Shown: positions 40,901-48,800 of the stretch, piece after piece
Numbering within the stretch: the first letter of the stretch is position 1
Layout of the letters: each line of letters opens with the position of its first letter
Source: Aptenodytes patagonicus
Taxonomy: Eukaryota > Chordata > Aves > Sphenisciformes > Spheniscidae
DNA length: 64,000 nucleotides
Direction of reading: 5' to 3'
NCBI RefSeq assembly: GCF_965638725.1
Contig: NC_134955.1
Location: 70,902,732 to 70,966,731, forward strand
Notes under the pieces: generated by a model
The model's database searches: none
Seen by the model: only the letters and a program-made list of their open reading frames with translations
What the model was told of the DNA's origin: nothing
Translations under genes and position numbers: made by a program

Positions 40901-41891
40901 ATAGTATCATTCATAGTTCTCTTTTGGACTGAATTCATCCAGACCTAAGAGTCACAAGGATTTACTTATGCCAGAACTGGTACTGATCTTTCAATGGAAG
41001 AAAAGCAGATGTGTATTTAGCCTGTTACCAGCTTGTTTTTGAAGTGACAGAACTGCATTCTGAGGGAGAAAATGCACTGTACGTAACACACAACTACTAA
41101 CACGTAAAAAATGCAGGGACTCAGGAACAGGAATCACACGCTGAAAAACAGAGCCCCAAATTATAGCCGTCACCCCACAGAGGGAGACTAGAGAAGCACT
41201 CCCAGAGCACATAGGAACCACACGTTTGTAGGACAGGGGAAGCAAACCGGCTCCACCGGCCCTTCCCCAGCACGTGCTCCGTGATAGAGGCAGCTGAAAA
41301 CGGAACAGCGGACAGCCATGGGCACCGGCCAGGGGCACCCATGCTTAGAGAACAGGACAAACAGATGAGAAGGGAGAAGCACACGAAGGAACCCCCTTCC
41401 CGCCCGCGCCTCTCTCCTCAGAGCAGCCGCCGCTGCCGCTCCCCCAGCCCGCCTCGTGCGGGGCCGCCGCCATTTAAAACGCCCGCCCCTGCGGGACGTG
41501 CTGCCCCGGCAGCCAATCAGCGCCCGCGCTGAGGTAAACAGCGCTCGGCTCCCGGCTCGCCGAGGGGCTGCACCGGCTGAGGGGGCGGTTGGGGGCGACG
41601 CGGGGCAAGGCAGGGCGGCGGGGGAGCCCCCTCCGCTCCGCTTCCCGCCCCGGGGCTCCTCAGCCCGGCTCCCCCCGTGCGGCGGCGCGCCGCCCCGCCG
41701 CGCGGCTTCCCGCGTCCCCCCCCCCTCGGCTTCCCTCCCCGGCTCGTCCTCGCCCCCCAGCGCCCTCCGGCCGCCTCCTCCCGCCTTACCACGTATCCCC
41801 CCCACACATAGAGAAAGTTCCCGTCCACCACGGCGCAGTGGCCGCTCCGCTCCTCGGCCACGCAGAACTGCTCCGCGGAGTCTGCCGCCAT
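10821..41891 (-). CDS. KLHDC1: KLHDC1, kelch domain-containing protein 1 (complete, 13 exons)
   Basis: KLHDC1 is a kelch substrate receptor of CUL2-RING ubiquitin ligase that recognises C-terminal glycine degrons, for example prematurely ended selenoproteins (family knowledge). The 13 minus-strand exons join to 1,215 nt: 404 codons plus stop, no internal stop, and all phases agree. The mammalian protein is of nearly the same length. GG doublets that end kelch strands fall at about residues 31, 87, 142, 215, 267 and 318, consistent with six blades. The C-terminal helical region has a BC-box SLLRLCLDCI (344-353) and a Cul2-box LPSKLLQQV (367-375), the expected Elongin B/C and CUL2 docking motifs. 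The basic/polar tail ends at residue 404. KLHDC2 lies downstream in the same orientation with the same exon plan. POLE2 is divergent on the other side. Confidence 0.97.
11117..11169 (-). CDS. KLHDC1: KLHDC1 exon 12
   Basis: 53 nt, codons 330-347 (Arg347 is split), with [18 protein letters not shown]. Acceptor GGTCAG|GGTC, donor TGAG|GTGAGT. It contributes the start of the BC-box. Confidence 0.94.
11507..11591 (-). CDS. KLHDC1: KLHDC1 exon 11
   Basis: 85 nt, codons 301-329, with [18 protein letters not shown] (sixth GG doublet). Acceptor TTCTAG|ATTG. The donor ACA|GTCAGT is weak but is the only GT that keeps phase 0 with exon 12. Confidence 0.9.
11592..15863 (-). other. KLHDC1 intron 10
   Basis: 4.3 kb, AT-rich. 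It contains an A-rich stretch near 12,770-12,810 and a GC-richer island at about 14,080-14,480 with a short coding-like minus ORF. Nothing else was recognised. Confidence 0.6.
15864..15936 (-). CDS. KLHDC1: KLHDC1 exon 10
   Basis: 73 nt, codons 277-301, with [19 protein letters not shown]. Acceptor TTGTAG|GTGA, donor CTAG|GTATAC. Confidence 0.94.
15937..16710 (-). other. KLHDC1 intron 9
   Basis: 774 nt, AT-rich. It has a plus-strand 80-codon ORF (16452-16694) without recognisable motifs. Confidence 0.6.
16711..16823 (-). CDS. KLHDC1: KLHDC1 exon 9
   Basis: 113 nt, ending in Ser277 (split). It has [20 protein letters not shown]; the RSWH segment aligns with a degron-pocket segment in KLHDC2. 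Acceptor ACCAAG|AATT, donor TTAA|GTAAGT. Confidence 0.94.
16824..21537 (-). other. KLHDC1 intron 8
   Basis: 4.7 kb, AT-rich. It contains a (CA)9-A(n) microsatellite at 19361-19386. I see no other gene in it. Confidence 0.6.
19361..19386. repeat. (CA)9 microsatellite followed by poly(A)
   Basis: Nine CA units at 19361-19378, then a run of A. Confidence 0.95.
21538..21596 (-). CDS. KLHDC1: KLHDC1 exon 8
   Basis: 59 nt, codons 220-239 (Arg239 is split), with [18 protein letters not shown]. Residue 228 is Cys where the family usually has Tyr. Acceptor TTTTAG|CAAA, donor GAAG|GTAGGT-type. Confidence 0.94.
21597..27771 (-). other. KLHDC1 intron 7 (largest)
   Basis: 6.2 kb. Only an (ATC)6 microsatellite at 24142-24159 and chance ORFs of up to about 120 codons were seen. 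Confidence 0.6.
24142..24159. repeat. (ATC)6 microsatellite
   Basis: Six ATC units in KLHDC1 intron 7. Confidence 0.95.
27772..27855 (-). CDS. KLHDC1: KLHDC1 exon 7
   Basis: 84 nt, codons 192-219, with [18 protein letters not shown] and IFGGR. Acceptor TTCCAG|GGTG, donor CTG|GTTAGT, phase 0. Confidence 0.95.
29537..30884 (+). mobile_element. CR1 non-LTR retrotransposon, 5'-truncated, antisense in KLHDC1 intron 6
   Basis: About 1.35 kb of the 3' part of a CR1 LINE: the C-terminal reverse-transcriptase region, a short 3' UTR and the (ATTCTATG)n tail at 30865-30884. It is oriented opposite to KLHDC1. The 5' truncation is typical of target-primed insertion. CR1 is the main LINE family of birds and supports an avian source. 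Confidence 0.95.
29685..30794 (+). pseudogene. CR1 ORF2 fragment, reverse transcriptase C-terminal part (369 codons open)
   Basis: The open frame encodes the palm of a LINE reverse transcriptase: YLDLCKAFD (motif A, about residues 15-23), VPQGSVLG (74-81) and the catalytic FADD (103-106). A thumb/C-terminal part ends at a natural stop at 30792-30794. Two in-frame stops lie just upstream (TGA 29616, TAG 29676), and the endonuclease and N-terminal RT regions are missing. The element therefore cannot move on its own. The ATG used here is internal to the original ORF. Confidence 0.9.
31193..31276 (-). CDS. KLHDC1: KLHDC1 exon 6
   Basis: 84 nt, codons 164-191, with [19 protein letters not shown]. 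Acceptor TTTTAG|GAAG, donor AGA|GTGAGT, phase 0. Confidence 0.95.
32194..32272 (-). CDS. KLHDC1: KLHDC1 exon 5
   Basis: 79 nt, ending at codon 163, with [15 protein letters not shown] and CFDVHDAFW. Acceptor TTTTAG|GCTA, donor TTGG|GTAAGA-type, phase 0. Confidence 0.95.
34051..34169 (-). CDS. KLHDC1: KLHDC1 exon 4
   Basis: 119 nt, codons 98-137 (Arg137 is split), with [16 protein letters not shown]. Acceptor TTTAAG|CTGT, donor ACAG|GTAACA. Confidence 0.95.
34253..34265. repeat. Poly(C) run of 13
   Basis: Homopolymer in KLHDC1 intron 3, followed closely by a 12-A run. Confidence 0.9.
35128..35245 (-). CDS. KLHDC1: KLHDC1 exon 3
   Basis: 118 nt, ending at codon 97, with [19 protein letters not shown]. 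Acceptor TTGCAG|GACA, donor CGG|GTATTG, phase 0. Same length as KLHDC2 exon 4. Confidence 0.95.
37849..37919 (-). CDS. KLHDC1: KLHDC1 exon 2
   Basis: 71 nt, codons 35-58 (Trp58 is split), with [17 protein letters not shown]. Acceptor TTTTAG|TCAA, donor ATG|GTAAGT. Confidence 0.95.
41464..41517 (-). promoter_or_regulatory. Second promoter-like motif cluster in KLHDC1 intron 1
   Basis: The minus strand carries an inverted CCAAT box (41513-41517). About 40 bp downstream is a TTTAAATGGCGGCGG stretch that combines a weak TATA-like and a YY1-like motif. It lies about 370-430 bp downstream of the main ATG within the CpG island. An alternative start site is possible but unproven. Confidence 0.35.
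41790..41891 (-). CDS. KLHDC1: KLHDC1 exon 1 (start codon)
   Basis: Codons 1-34, from [18 protein letters not shown] to YVWGGYV. The donor is GTG|GTAAGG, phase 0. The ATG lies inside an AAGATGGCGGC YY1-type motif. Confidence 0.96.
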
Positions 41892-41894
41892 CTT
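41884..41894 (-). promoter_or_regulatory. YY1-type motif AAGATGGCGGC over the KLHDC1 start codon
   Basis: The minus strand reads AAGATGGCGGC, the extended YY1 motif. It overlaps the translation start, an arrangement known in genes with very short 5' UTRs. It suggests that transcription begins a few tens of bases upstream, in the (AGG)n stretch near 41,895-41,930. Confidence 0.6.
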
Positions 41895-42240
41895 AGGAGG
41901 AGGAGGAGGAAGCAGCTCGCCTGCCTCAGTGTTCGCGTCCCGCCACCGCCTCCTCCGGGAGAGGCTGCGGCTCTCTGCCGGTCGCTCCCCTCAGGCGGAC
42001 GGGAAGCGAGGAGGGTCCAAAGTGTGGGGCGTCACCCTCCCCTCAGCGCAGGGGCCATAGCGGGCTCTGCCGCCGCGGCCGAGTGCGGAGCCGGGGGTAG
42101 CTCCGCGGCCGGAGCCGCCGGGCAGGGGTTAAAGGCGGGCCACGGCCTTCCCGTTGACCCCGGCTCCCTCGGCGCTGCAGCCGGAGCAGGCCGCAGGCTG
42201 CCGGGTGCAGCCTGTGGGGGGGCACGGAGGTGGCCACGTG

Positions 42241-45200
42241 GATGCACTTTGTTAGATTTGTCCTTGCAGAGCTCCTGGAAGGGGCACTGTCAATGTGGGT
42301 ACAGACTCCTGCCATGGGCCAGAGCACATCGTCTGCCCAGTGAGGCATGCTGAACGTTACGGTGTGAGATTTAAGGCCTAATAAACCAGGCAGAAGCCTG
42401 TGAATGAAGAGCATGAGGGGAGGAAAAAAGCACCGAGAATAGGATCCCTAAACACAAATCCAGTGCAAGAATGGAAGGAGTTGGGTCTCAACGTGGGAGG
42501 TGGTTTCAGACAACCGCAGCAGAACTCGCTCGCTCTCTGAAGGTGAGACAAGTTACGCTCCTGCCAGAAATAGCAGCTATGAAATAGTAACTGATATTAA
42601 TTAAAACAATTGCGTAGGAGTTCAAACTGTTGACCCCAGAGAGAAACATCCTGTGAATGCTGGCCTCTGACCTGCAGCCTGGAAGCAGAGGAAGCAAGAA
42701 GCTACATACCGCAGTGTGGTAGAGTGCTTCAGAATGCCAGGGGTGCTGCACGGGACCTGTGTATGGGGGCCGCTGCTGAGCTAGAGGTAACTAATAGAAT
42801 AAAGCTGATGTTGGGATCTCAGTGGGTCATCTCCCATCATGTCCCAAAGTACACACTTTTCATTATTTGAGGAATTTCCGATCCCTGTTATCCCCACCAT
42901 TATATAGTCTTTCCTATATGTTGGCTTGCCCTTAAACAGCAGGCTGGGAAAAGCAATAGCCTCTTACGCTGCCCTTCCAGCTCTTACACTGTTAGATCAA
43001 CAACCCAGTGAGTTCCAGCTGAACTGTGGATCCAGCCGGAATGAATGGAATTCAAAATAAAACAGGTACAGCTCTTTAAAAGAGTAGTAGAGTAGAGCTT
43101 GTGAGAAACGAGCACTCTAGCATAGAAGCATAGAATCGCTTAGGTTGGAAAAGGCCTTTAAGATCATCGAGTCCAACTGTAAACCTAATTCTGCCAAGCC
43201 CACCACTAAACCATGTCCCTAAGTGCCACATCTACACGTCTTTTAAATACCTCCAGGGATGGTGACTCAACCGCTTCCCTGGGCAGCCTGTTCCAATGTT
43301 TGACAACCCTTTTGGTGAAGAAATTTTTCCTAATATCCAATCTAAACCTTCCCTGGCGCAACTTGAGGCCGCTTCCTCTTGTCCTATCGCATCTTGTAAA
43401 AGGACACCAAAAAGTAATTGTAAAGATTTTCTTGTGAAAGTGGGACATATACTTCCTCTGTTGGATCTAGGAGGGAAGGTATTAACTATTCCTGTCAGTA
43501 ACTGCTAATATTAAAATGAAGAAATGTAATGATGATGCATTGGGATGATGGTTAAAACACAGGAATTGGAAGAGTTAAGAAAAAACATGGGTAACAGGCA
43601 AACTCTATCTATAGATCTAAAGGTCATGCAGAGCTACAATGTGGTGCCTCAGAAAGAGGCTTAGGAGCAGTGCAAAGTCAGCAGCCCGTGGCTTTTGCCA
43701 GTGGAGCAGTGACAGACATGAAAATGAGATATTTGTGCTCGGTGTAACAAAACAATTCCATCGATTCACCTTTGGCATGAGGTAGATGTGCTGTCTGATC
43801 ATAAACCATTAGCTGTCGCAGCTGGCTCTCCGTTCTCAAGCCACATGTGCTGAGACTGTAGCGCTGTGATGTCCAACAAAGCCACGGCAGACGGCGGAGA
43901 CGAAGAGCTGGGCATGGCTTCCAGAGCTCAAGACAGATGGCTCGGTGGAACAGAAGTCTACAGCTCATGCTGGAATACTTTTATATCTCTGGTGGGAGGC
44001 TCCAGGCAACCTAACAGAACCCCAAATACAGCAGGATGCTGCAGGAATATGCTTTATATTCCCAGTTTGGTCATCTCTTAAAAGAAAATTAGTTTCTTTT
44101 CAGATGAGGGGTACCTTTCTTCTCCAGGTGTACCTTCCTTCTTCAGGTGAGACATGAACTGAATGTCAAAATCACATTTTCTTTAAAGGATAATAAGCGG
44201 TAATCTTAGCAAATAGAAGAACTTACGTAAGGATTGGGTTCATAATTTGCACCTAGCTGCATGCCTGAGAGGAAGAATGGGTATTTCCTGCCAAAATAGC
44301 TGAGACCTGTCAGATGGTAGCTTTTCATCTAAAGAGAGTAGATGCAGCTTCACCCATGAGCTTGCTCCCAGATGAGGAGGAGTGATTGCAAATTATGCAG
44401 TTGAGAATGGACTATAGAAAATAGGCTGACATTTTTTATCCGGCTTTATACCCCTGCAGTCTTTTGATCAAGGAACTTTCTTTCAGAGTCGCTTTGTGAG
44501 CCTTCCGTGGAATAAAGCTGTACTTTGAGAGATGGGGCTCAGAGTGTTTGAATGAAATATCAATAATTTTTCGTCTGGAGAGACGGCAGCTGCCCCACAA
44601 GACTGGAACTGTATGAGGTGCAGTGTATTTATTTATCATGCTCTATCCGGGACTGGGTATGTTGCAACAGACTTCAGCTGCTCAGGGCCAAAGGAAAAAT
44701 TGTGTACAACAGTGGTTCCCTGGTTATGTGTAAAAACCACCATGGAGACCATCGTGTGCTTGTTGGCCAAGACAGAACCAACTGGAAGGGATGCCCGTCT
44801 TGACAGTCCTGGCACACGAGTAGTGATGAACAGAAGAACTAAGAGTTTACCGTATACGAAACTCTCAGGCAACTGAGAGCTGTCCTAGGAAACTTGGCAC
44901 CCGGGTAGGACAGTTACTGTCAGCGTGTAAGAGCGTAAGAGAAAGGACCAGGGTCCCCGTGCACCCTTCCAGCTAGGAAAGAGCCCTACAAAGTAGTAGT
45001 TAAAGGAAAGGCAGAGTTACGAAAGGTATTCACAACGAAGCAACCGACTGCAGAACTACAGCGGGCTGCCAACAGCCCCGACGAGGGCTGGTGAACCTTA
45101 GGAGAGACCGATCAAACGAGTGAGATGAAGAATGGGAGAGAAACATCCCATGCCATCTAACAGACTAAAGACATCAACGGGTGAAAACAAGGCTCAGTCA

Positions 45201-45500
45201 CAGGAGTACAAGCAAGACTGATTCACAGCCGGCCATATTTGATGGACGTTTTATGGTGGGTAAAACTGAAGCTGGAGAGACTCCGGACTACTGGAGGTGC
45301 AGTGCTGCCTGCGCCAGGGCCTACGAGGAAAGAAAAGGAGGCAGAAGTATCGTGAGCTACATTGCCTGTAAGGCAACAAAACAATACCGTGGGTAATTGT
45401 ATTGGGTAACTCGTGTCAACCGCGGCAAGTGTGTTTGGCGTCTTTAGCGTTATCTTCCTTTTTTGTTGTGAAATTCACTAAAGAACAACTGTGCCTTAAC
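42241..45500. other. KLHDC1-POLE2 intergenic interval
   Basis: About 3.3 kb between the two CpG islands of the divergent genes. It contains one CR1 fragment (43121-43398). No other coding or RNA gene was recognised; the ORFs are short and lack motifs. Confidence 0.6.
43121..43398 (-). mobile_element. CR1 fragment, 3' end, minus orientation
   Basis: Begins with CATAGAAT-type tail units at 43121-43138 and reads on the minus strand as the CR1 C-terminal segment ([18 protein letters not shown]). It is about 280 bp, heavily 5'-truncated and non-functional. Confidence 0.92.
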
Positions 45501-45807
45501 TCAGGTGGGCAGCATGGCACAAAACGGTGCCGCTCCCGGGGCGGGCGACGTGGCAGCCATCCCTTCTTCCACGACGTCGGAAAACACGAGGCACCGACAC
45601 CGCCCGCCCTGAGCCTGGGGATCTCTCCTGCTCCCGCGGGCACACAGCAAGGCCGCCGGGGGGCCGCCAGCCGGCCCGCGCTCCCGAATGGGCGTACCTC
45701 AGCCCCACGGTTCTCCACGCGGAGGCCCGAGGGGCGCGGCGGGGCCGTCCCGGAGCCTCCGCCCGCCGCGGGGCAGGGCCAGGGCGGCGGGGGCGGCGCG
45801 GCCGCCG

Positions 45808-45818
45808 TTTGGCGCCAA
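45808..45818 (+). promoter_or_regulatory. Palindromic E2F site TTTGGCGCCAA upstream of POLE2 ATG
   Basis: TTTGGCGCCAA is a near-perfect palindrome of the E2F consensus and ends 9 bp before the ATG at 45828. E2F sites close to the start are usual in S-phase replication genes, so the site fits G1/S control of POLE2. That use is inferred. Confidence 0.75.
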
Positions 45819-45827
45819 CCTCCCGCC

Positions 45828-45895
45828 ATGGAGCCGGAGCGGCTTCGGCGCCGCCTGGGCTCCGCGTTCCGGCTGCGGGGGCTCCTGCTGCGGGC
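45828..45895 (+). CDS. POLE2: POLE2 exon 1 (start codon)
   Basis: Codons 1-23, [18 protein letters not shown] and onward. The ATG is in CCGCCATGG, a strong Kozak context. Donor GGGC|GTGAGT. Confidence 0.95.
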
Positions 45896-48800
45896 GTGAG
45901 TAGCGCCGGGAGAGTGGCGGGGGGCGCGGCGGATCGGCCCGCCCGGGGCCGGCCCGCCGGGACAAGCTGCCCGGGCCGGGCCCCCCGGGCCGGTCCCCGC
46001 TCCGCCCGGGGGGGTCTTCTCATACTTTCCCTCAAGGCCACTTCCCGCTTTCGGGGCGCGCCCCAGGGTCTCGCGTTGTGGGATTTGGTCAGGGACGGGC
46101 CCGCACCCCCCCGCATCGCCTTCTCGGGGATGTGGTAACGCCTTTCCCTCCTCTTCCTCGCCCCCGCACTGAGAGGCCTTCGGAGTCTCTCCTCCGAAGC
46201 CCTGTTGTTTCGCCTGTCGTGCTGCTGTGGGCCTCTTCCATCCGTCTCCACCCGTGACCCGACCCACTGCAGCGCCTGCCGCGGGTTTAGGTAGCGCCAA
46301 AAGCCGCCCTTGGTCGCCCCTTGGTACCCTCCCCGATGGTGGTGCTGGATGTTTTGTTGGGTTTTTTTTTGTCTGCCGCTGTCTCTGACAACTCTGGGCT
46401 CTCTTTCCTGAGTTGCACTTGGCAGTTCTGTGTTCACCATTTCTTACTAGAGGAAGAAATGGCATTTCCAAAGGTACATAATAACGTGTATTAGAGATCG
46501 CAAGGTCAAAGAAAAGTGATTTCTGCTTGCAGTGTGTCATGATTGAAGGTGTCATGATTTATAAGAGTGCCTGGGGCTCCGTTGCTCATATTTTTCCTTT
46601 CAAGATCATGCGTTAATATTAGTTCCATTTTGTTTCTGGTGTGGATGGGATGTGATTATTTTGGACAATGTCCTGGCAATTTCATTAGTGAGAAGTCCAA
46701 GTTCAGAGCTCCCAACTCCCACAGTTAAATGAACTGAGACATTTTGAAGGTCAGGCTGTTAACCAAAATGCCAGTTTTGATTGGCCGACATATGACATTA
46801 ATAATAAAGTTGTTATCTTTAACTGCAAGACTGCAGTGCAAGGAAGAAGTGGATTTCTAATTCTCATATTATTTAGCATTAAAATAACTCCAATCTCAGA
46901 GATACTGATAAACTGGAGCGGGTCCTGCAGAGGGCTGTTAAGGTGGTCATGGGCTGGAGCTCGTGGTGTGTAAGGGAAGCAGGAAGAGCTGGGTTTGCTC
47001 AGTCTGCAGAAAAGAGGGTAAAGATGATCCAACTGCCTAATGGGGACTTAGCGAGAAGGAGCCAACAGGGACTTAGCGAGAAGGAGTCAATGCACAGAGA
47101 AGGGGTGAGAGGCAGCAGGCACAGATTGTGACAGAAGAAATCCCACTTGTCCAGTTCTAGTCACCTTGGTTCAAGAGAGCCATTAAAAAAATGGAGAGGG
47201 TCTAGCGGAGGACCACCAAGATGATTAGACTTGATGTGGAAAAAATGCAAAGGATTTGGGTTTATTCAGCCTCAGGAAGGGAAGGCTCGGGAGGATCTAA
47301 TCCCAATCTTCCTAAAAGGTGGTTATAGAGAAGACAGAGGTACTTTCTTAGGGATGCACAGTGACAGGGCAAGAGGCAATGGGCACAAGCTTAAAATAAA
47401 ATCTTCGCTGTCAGAACAATTAAACTTTGGAGTAGGTTGACTAGAGAGTGATGGGATCTCCCTCACTGGAAATACTCAAGACTTGGCTCGATGGGGCCCT
47501 GGATGGCGTAATCTAAGTCCCTGGTTTCAGTAGGAGGTTGGACCCGATGGTCTCCAGAGGTCCCTTCTAATGTGGACTTTCCTATAATCCTATGAAAAAG
47601 TTGTTCACAAGGGGAGTAGTTACGCACCAGGACAGGGCCACGAGAGGCTGAGAGATCTCCATCCTTGGAGATGTTCACAATTTGACTGAACAGTGCTGTG
47701 AGCAATGTGACTGGCCTATTAGAGCAGAAAGCTGGACCAGGAGACCTTAGAGGTCCCTTCTGACATGTGTCTTTCTATGATTGCATGAAGATGAGGTTCT
47801 CTGTACCTGCTTCTTGATTGAAAATCTATCCTCGATGTTTTCAATCCTGATGATTTTTTTTCTTTGACTTAAACTAGTGCAGTATTAGGCAGTACTAATT
47901 ATTTCTACTTTTTTAATCACAAGCCGTTTAGTGATTATGTGCACATCTGCCAAAATTGGTATAGTTTATATACACTGTATTGAATATTAATTCCTTTTTG
48001 AGCTGACTTTCTTCATTGGAATTAGGGATGCTCTAAAGTATCTTACCGAAGCTCTTCAGTCCATCGATGAAGTAGAACTTGACGATGTAATTGAAAATGT
48101 CATTGATGCCGTTGAAAAACAGCCTTGTAAGTAAACAATTTCTTTTTCTTAAGCTTGCTAAGTTTACCTTGCGCTCACAATGTTAGTTAGACAAAGACAG
48201 AGTTACTGGCGGCGTATGCACTAAGGTGTCATTCTAGTCTACTGGGTTGATAAAGATAAATGTATTTGTTGACATTTTGTTTTGTTAAATGCTGAAGTTT
48301 GTAATGTCAGCAAAAGATAGTATAATTTTGCCATTTAAAAAGTTGGCAGCCTGGTACCTCCTGACTTTTCCAAGAGTAGTGAAATTTTTCCATGCCAGTT
48401 ACTAAAAGCACCTAGCTGAGTTTGTGTGGACATCTTTGCATCTGAAACTATAATTTTAAATCTTAAAATAAACCAAAGAAGTAATGAGAAATGAATTAAC
48501 TTGTTATTCAGTAGTCCAGGTCCGGGAAAGGGTTAGGGTTGTTGGCAGCTATAATCTGAGGAGCCTAGCCGTGACTGCAGGAAAGAAACAGTTGCATTCC
48601 TTCATTCAGAGATCACTGCCCTCGCATCCAAGTGGAGTGGGAGATGCAAGTGCACCAGTATAGTGGTCCAGCATATTAACTTAAACCAGCTGTGGATGGA
48701 ATTTAGCCATCACCTGGATGTTCTCTGAAGCGGCAAGGCAGATGCTGATGTTCTGTTATGCCAACCTGATCTCGTGATAGTAACATTGGGCAGAAGGTGC

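Larger units (their letters stand above)
31277..41789 (-). other. KLHDC1 introns 1-5
   Basis: Introns 31277-32193, 32273-34050, 34170-35127, 35246-37848 and 37920-41789. They are AT-rich, with a 13-C run (34253-34265), a pyrimidine-rich stretch at about 36,040-36,740 and a 15-A run near 36,990. The right end of intron 1 enters the CpG island. Confidence 0.55.
41380..42240. promoter_or_regulatory. CpG-island promoter of KLHDC1
   Basis: Strongly GC- and CpG-rich block centred on KLHDC1 exon 1. It reaches about 400 bp into intron 1 and about 350 bp upstream of the ATG. No TATA box precedes exon 1, as is usual for CpG-island promoters. Confidence 0.85.
45500..46160. promoter_or_regulatory. CpG-island promoter of POLE2
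   Basis: GC- and CpG-dense block around POLE2 exon 1. The long minus-strand open frames here (up to 379 codons) reflect base composition and have no recognisable domains. Confidence 0.85.

Noticed and set aside
41188-42414. Long ORFs on both strands around KLHDC1 exon 1 (up to 254 codons)
   Set aside because: Same GC-composition effect. Only the frame with the kelch N-terminus and a correct donor is supported.
45416-46555. Long minus-strand ORFs (379 and 314 codons) antisense to POLE2 exon 1
   Set aside because: They lie in a CpG island where stop codons are rare. The translations are Pro/Arg/Gly/Ala-rich with no domain, and they overlap a well-supported exon and promoter.
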